DNA of 64,000 nucleotides from assembly GCA_963789355.1 (NCBI GenBank), contig CAWBKK010000006.1, forward strand, positions 1 through 64,000, in the 5' to 3' direction. The DNA is from Gaiellasilicea sp963789355 (GTDB lineage Bacteria > Actinomycetota > Thermoleophilia > Gaiellales > Gaiellaceae). Below are positions 61,185-64,000 of this stretch, in pieces. A program made the translations under genes and the position numbers. The stretch's first letter is position 1, and the number at the start of each line of letters is the position of its first letter. The notes beneath the pieces are model-generated. The model did no database searches, had not been told where the DNA came from, and saw only the letters and a list, made by a program, of their open reading frames with translations.

Positions 61185-62210
61185 TCAGTCCTCCTCGTAC
61201 GCCGTCTCGACGAGGCGCGAGAGCTCGAAGGCGGCGGCGCGAACGGTCCGGACGGCCTTGTCGTAATCCATTCGGACCGGGCCGAGGAGGCCGATCGAGC
61301 CGAGCGTCCGGGTCGGCAGCCCGTAGGTGACACCGACGAGGGAGACGTCGTGCAGGCCCGGGTGGTCGAGCCCAACGCGGACGTACGGGCGGCGGACGTC
61401 GAACGACTCCGTCATCAGCTCGAGCACCGCGGCGCGCTTCTCGAGCACCGAGAGCAGGCGGCGGCAGGCCTCGAGCTCGTCGGCGCGGACGTCATCGAGC
61501 AGTGAGGCGGCGCCGCCGACGTAGAGCGTCTGGGCCGTGGGGGCGGCGAGGTCGATCAACGCCGGGCGCAGCGCGTCGATGAACGCTCGCTCGCGCGCCG
61601 GAAGTCCCGGGTCGTCGATCCGCTTCCGCAGGACGTGCGTGCCGATCCCGACCCCGACGAGCCGCTCGTTCAGGTACTCGTTCGCCCAGGCCGCGAGGCC
61701 CTGGTCGACAGCGCGGTCGAAGGTGATCAGCTTCTTGGCGACGCCGCCGCTGGAGGTGATCGTCACGACCATCACCACCGACGGCTGCAGCAGCAGCACC
61801 TCGACGTGGCGGACCGACGCGGTCTCGAGCCCCGGGGCGGACACGAGCGCGAGCAGGTGCGTCACCTGGCTCAGCATCTCGGTGGTCGACTGGAGCGCGT
61901 CCTCGACCTCGCTGCGCATGGACGTCAGGTCGAGCGGGAAGCGCGGCGGCCTCGTCTCCTGGCGCTCGAGGACGCCCTCGGCGTAGAAGCGGTAGCCCGC
62001 GTCGGTCGGGATCCGGCCGGCCGAAGTGTGCGGGTGGGTGAGTAGGCCGAGCGACTCGAGCTCGGCGAGCTCGTTGCGCACCGTGCTCGAGGAGACGGGC
62101 AGGCCGGAGCGCTCGACGAGGGTCTTCGAGCCGACGGGCTCGCCGGTGGCGACGTACTCCTCCACCAGGCGGCGGAGGAGGTCTCGCTTGCGCTCACTGA
62201 TCTCGCTCAT
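61185..62210 (-). CDS. hrcA: Heat-inducible transcription repressor HrcA
   Basis: The 341-residue protein has the N-terminal winged helix (ISERKRDLLRRLVEEYVATG, EPVGSKTLVERSGLPVSSST, VRNELAELESLGLLTHPHTS AGRIPT) and the HrcA inserted dimerisation domain (MTESFDVRRPYVRVGLDHPG, VGVTYGLPTRTLGSIGLLGP). HrcA binds CIRCE and depends on GroEL. I find no CIRCE sequence near its start in this window, so targets lie elsewhere. It precedes dnaJ by 22 bases. Confidence 0.95.
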   Translation of the reverse strand: MSEISERKRDLLRRLVEEYVATGEPVGSKTLVERSGLPVSSSTVRNELAELESLGLLTHPHTSAGRIPTDAGYRFYAEGVLERQETRPPRFPLDLTSMRSEVEDALQSTTEMLSQVTHLLALVSAPGLETASVRHVEVLLLQPSVVMVVTITSSGGVAKKLITFDRAVDQGLAAWANEYLNERLVGVGIGTHVLRKRIDDPGLPARERAFIDALRPALIDLAAPTAQTLYVGGAASLLDDVRADELEACRRLLSVLEKRAAVLELMTESFDVRRPYVRVGLDHPGLHDVSLVGVTYGLPTRTLGSIGLLGPVRMDYDKAVRTVRAAAFELSRLVETAYEED

Positions 62211-62223
62211 TTGCAGGGAAATT

Positions 62224-63441
62224 CTAGCTATCGAGTAACAGCTCGGCAGTGACGCCGCCACCGAGGAAACGGCCCCGGCGAGTGAGCTCGAGCGTGTCGG
62301 CTGTTGGTTCGATCAGCCCGTGTCGCCGGAGCCTGGCGAGCGCGTCGCCGTCGACGACGGTCTCGAGGTCGTCCAGCCCGAGCGGCTCGTCGAGGCGAAG
62401 CCCGAGCATGACGCGCTCACGCGCGGCCGTCTCCGGCTCCAGGTGCTCGAGCTCACGGTGGGGGCGATCGCCGCGCCCGAGCGCGGCGAGATAGCGCGGC
62501 AGGCTCGGCGCGTTTCGCCAGCGCAGGCCACCCACGGTCGAGACGGCGCCGACGCCGACGCCGAGGTAGTCGCGACCGAGCCAGTAGCCGAGGTTGTGCC
62601 GGGCACGCAGGTCGCGGCCGTCGGCGGTGCGGCAGAAGTTCGCCGTCTCGTACCAGCGGTAGCCGGCCCCGGTGAGCGTCTCGACGACACGCTCGAAGTA
62701 GTCCTCCATCGCTTCTGCCTGCCGCTCGAGCTCGCCGCCGTGGGTGTGCGTGAAGCGCGTGCCGGGCTTCGCCTCGAGCTCGTAGCAGGAGAGGTGCTCC
62801 GGCTCGAGCGCGATCGCCTCGGCAAGATCGCGCCCGAGGTCGTCGACGCTCTGACCGGGGATCCCGTAGATCAGGTCGAGGGAGACGTTGGCGAAGCCGG
62901 CTGTGCGGAGCATGCCGACGGCGCCCCGAACGTCGTCGGGGCTCGCTCGTCGCTCGAGGGTCGCCAGCAGATGGGCCTGGAAGCTCTGCGCTCCAAGCGA
63001 GACACGATCGACGCCGTGCTCCTGGAGCAACGCAGCCAGGTCAGGCGTCACCGTCTCTGGATTCGCCTCGACCGTCGTCTCCGCTGCAGGCGGAAGCGCC
63101 GCGAGCAGGCGAGCGAGCGCGGCCGGTTCGGTGAACGTGGGCGTGCCTCCGCCGATGAAGACCGTCTCGACGTCCGCCGCGAGCAGGCCCCGCTCGAGCT
63201 CGAGCTCCGCCAGCAGCGCGTCCACGTAACCGCCGTGCTCGCCGTCGTGGCCTGTGACGGTGACGAAGTCGCAGTAGCCGCAACGGTGGGCGCAGAAGGG
63301 GAGGTGAACGTAGAGGTGGCGCGCGCCCGGTCCAGCCCCCGGGCTGGGGGCGCGATTGCCCCCTTCCGGAACGCTACGCGTCGATCCGTCACGGGTGTGT
63401 GACCCAGGTGTGCCGGTTGCGTGCCGGTTCACCGCGCTCAC
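62224..63441 (-). CDS. hemW: Radical-SAM haem chaperone HemW (HemN-like)
   Basis: The 405-residue protein starts at GTG 63441, overlapping the lepA stop as GTGA. The cluster motif is CAHRCGYCDF (CxxxCxxC), with VETVFIGGGTPTFTEP, DRVSLGAQSFQAHLL and GFANVSLDLIYGIPGQS following. It lacks the extra N-terminal Cys of true HemN, so a role as a haem-inserting chaperone is likelier than coproporphyrinogen dehydrogenation. The first 45 residues are Gly/Arg-rich and may be non-essential. Confidence 0.92.
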   Translation of the reverse strand: MSAVNRHATGTPGSHTRDGSTRSVPEGGNRAPSPGAGPGARHLYVHLPFCAHRCGYCDFVTVTGHDGEHGGYVDALLAELELERGLLAADVETVFIGGGTPTFTEPAALARLLAALPPAAETTVEANPETVTPDLAALLQEHGVDRVSLGAQSFQAHLLATLERRASPDDVRGAVGMLRTAGFANVSLDLIYGIPGQSVDDLGRDLAEAIALEPEHLSCYELEAKPGTRFTHTHGGELERQAEAMEDYFERVVETLTGAGYRWYETANFCRTADGRDLRARHNLGYWLGRDYLGVGVGAVSTVGGLRWRNAPSLPRYLAALGRGDRPHRELEHLEPETAARERVMLGLRLDEPLGLDDLETVVDGDALARLRRHGLIEPTADTLELTRRGRFLGGGVTAELLLDS

Positions 63442-64000
63442 TTGCTCCGCTCGTCCAGATTGAGCACAGCGAGGAACGCCTCCTGCGGCACCTCGACACC
63501 GCCGACCTGCTTCATCCGCTTCTTGCCCTTCTTTTGCTTCTCGAGGAGCTTCCGCTTGCGGCTGATGTCGCCGCCGTAGCACTTGGCGAGCACGTCTTTG
63601 CGACGCGCCTTGACCGTCTCTCGCGCGATGATCCGCGCGCCGATCGCGGCCTGGATCGCGACGTCGAACATCTGGCGCGGGATCTCCTTGCGCAGCCGCT
63701 CGACGAGCAGCCTGCCTCGCTCGTAGGCGAAGTCGCGGTGGATGATCAACGAGAGCGCATCGACCTGCTCCCCGCCGACGAGGACGTCCACTCTGACGAC
63801 GTTGCCGGGCCGGAACCCGGCGAGGTCGTAGTCGAAGCTCGCGTAGCCCCGCGTTCTCGACTTGAGCTGGTCGTAGAAGTCGAGCACGATCTCGCCCAAT
63901 GGCAGCTCGTAGGTGAGGTGCACCCGCTCCTCGGAGAGGTACTCCATGTGGTCGAACTTGCCCCGGCGCTCGTTGTTGAGCTCCATCACGGCCCCGACGT
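63438..64000 (-). CDS. lepA: Elongation factor 4 (LepA), C-terminal part, runs off the window
   Basis: The last 187 residues are present. They include VGAVMELNNERRGKFDHMEY, LKSRTRGYASFDYDLAGFRP, GGEQVDALSLIIHRDFAYER and the LepA-specific tail IGARIIARETVKARRKDVLA-KCYGGDISRKRKLLEKQKKG. LepA is a ribosomal GTPase that assists 30S maturation and initiation. The GTPase domain lies beyond base 64000. The gene heads the cluster leading to era. Confidence 0.96.
   Translation of the reverse strand, partial: VGAVMELNNERRGKFDHMEYLSEERVHLTYELPLGEIVLDFYDQLKSRTRGYASFDYDLAGFRPGNVVRVDVLVGGEQVDALSLIIHRDFAYERGRLLVERLRKEIPRQMFDVAIQAAIGARIIARETVKARRKDVLAKCYGGDISRKRKLLEKQKKGKKRMKQVGGVEVPQEAFLAVLNLDERSK

Noticed and set aside
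62211..62226. CIRCE operator upstream of hrcA
   Set aside because: No TTAGCACTC-N9-GAGTGCTAA or near match is present. hrcA is only 13 bases from the hemW stop.

Overview
The window is a dense, GC-rich actinobacterial chromosome segment. I place it most likely in the class Thermoleophilia (Gaiellales/Solirubrobacterales-like). This is an inference from the base composition, the very frequent GTG and TTG starts, a four-domain ribosomal protein S1, a giant NAD-dependent glutamate dehydrogenase, a LAL-type LuxR regulator, a DUF2277 protein and the conserved lepA-to-era cluster. No phage, integrase, transposase or CRISPR array is visible. One tRNA gene (Leu, CAA) is present.

Layout. 1-13.5 kb: end of an M32 carboxypeptidase, small enzymes (MmcQ/YjbR, GNAT), PEP carboxylase, a small membrane protein, DUF2277, a LAL regulator, secreted proteins, uvrB, DUF1360, a frameshifted secreted DMFA2-like protein and a lipoprotein. 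13.5-25 kb: a divergent MFS/TetR pair, then slt, coaE and rpsA, a secreted 5'-nucleotidase, polA, and a GNAT gene coupled to a LarA-like gene followed by two identical-arm palindromes. 25-30.3 kb: a complete branched-chain amino-acid ABC transporter, livK, then a terminator, then livHMGF. 30.3-32.6 kb: an accessory patch with tRNA-Leu, a small membrane-protein gene, a second copy of the tRNA 3' end, and a membrane protein with eight HDE...RGI repeats. 32.6-44.5 kb: a phosphofructokinase with diphosphate-type residues, a lone receiver protein, a spermidine-synthase-like membrane protein, a BNR-repeat protein, a WYL regulator, and a deoC-aldehyde dehydrogenase operon containing an unlisted 28-residue membrane ORF and a half-length dehydrogenase. 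44.6-50.8 kb: a 5-kb glutamate dehydrogenase gene with an in-frame palindromic insertion. 50.8-64 kb: the conserved translation and ribosome-maturation cluster lepA-hemW-hrcA-dnaJ-prmA-mtaB-HIT-yqeY // phoH-ybeY-dgkA/PAP2-cdd-era. It is interrupted on the opposite strand by a ClpA/B-like AAA+ gene whose C-terminus resembles the PCRF domain of peptide-chain release factors. I consider that fusion the most interesting object in the window.

Data quality. Single-base frame breaks occur in the DMFA2-like gene (2), rpsA (1), phoH (1) and the Clp-like gene (about 10, between 54.2 and 56.0 kb). In each case the frames can be stitched without stop codons and conserved motifs survive, so assembly or sequencing indels are more likely than gene decay. 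The same explanation removes an apparent rpsA-coaE fusion.

Operon style. Most same-strand neighbours are coupled by 1-8 base overlaps (ATGA, GTGA, TTGA, TAGTG), and four convergent pairs share their stop codons within four bases.
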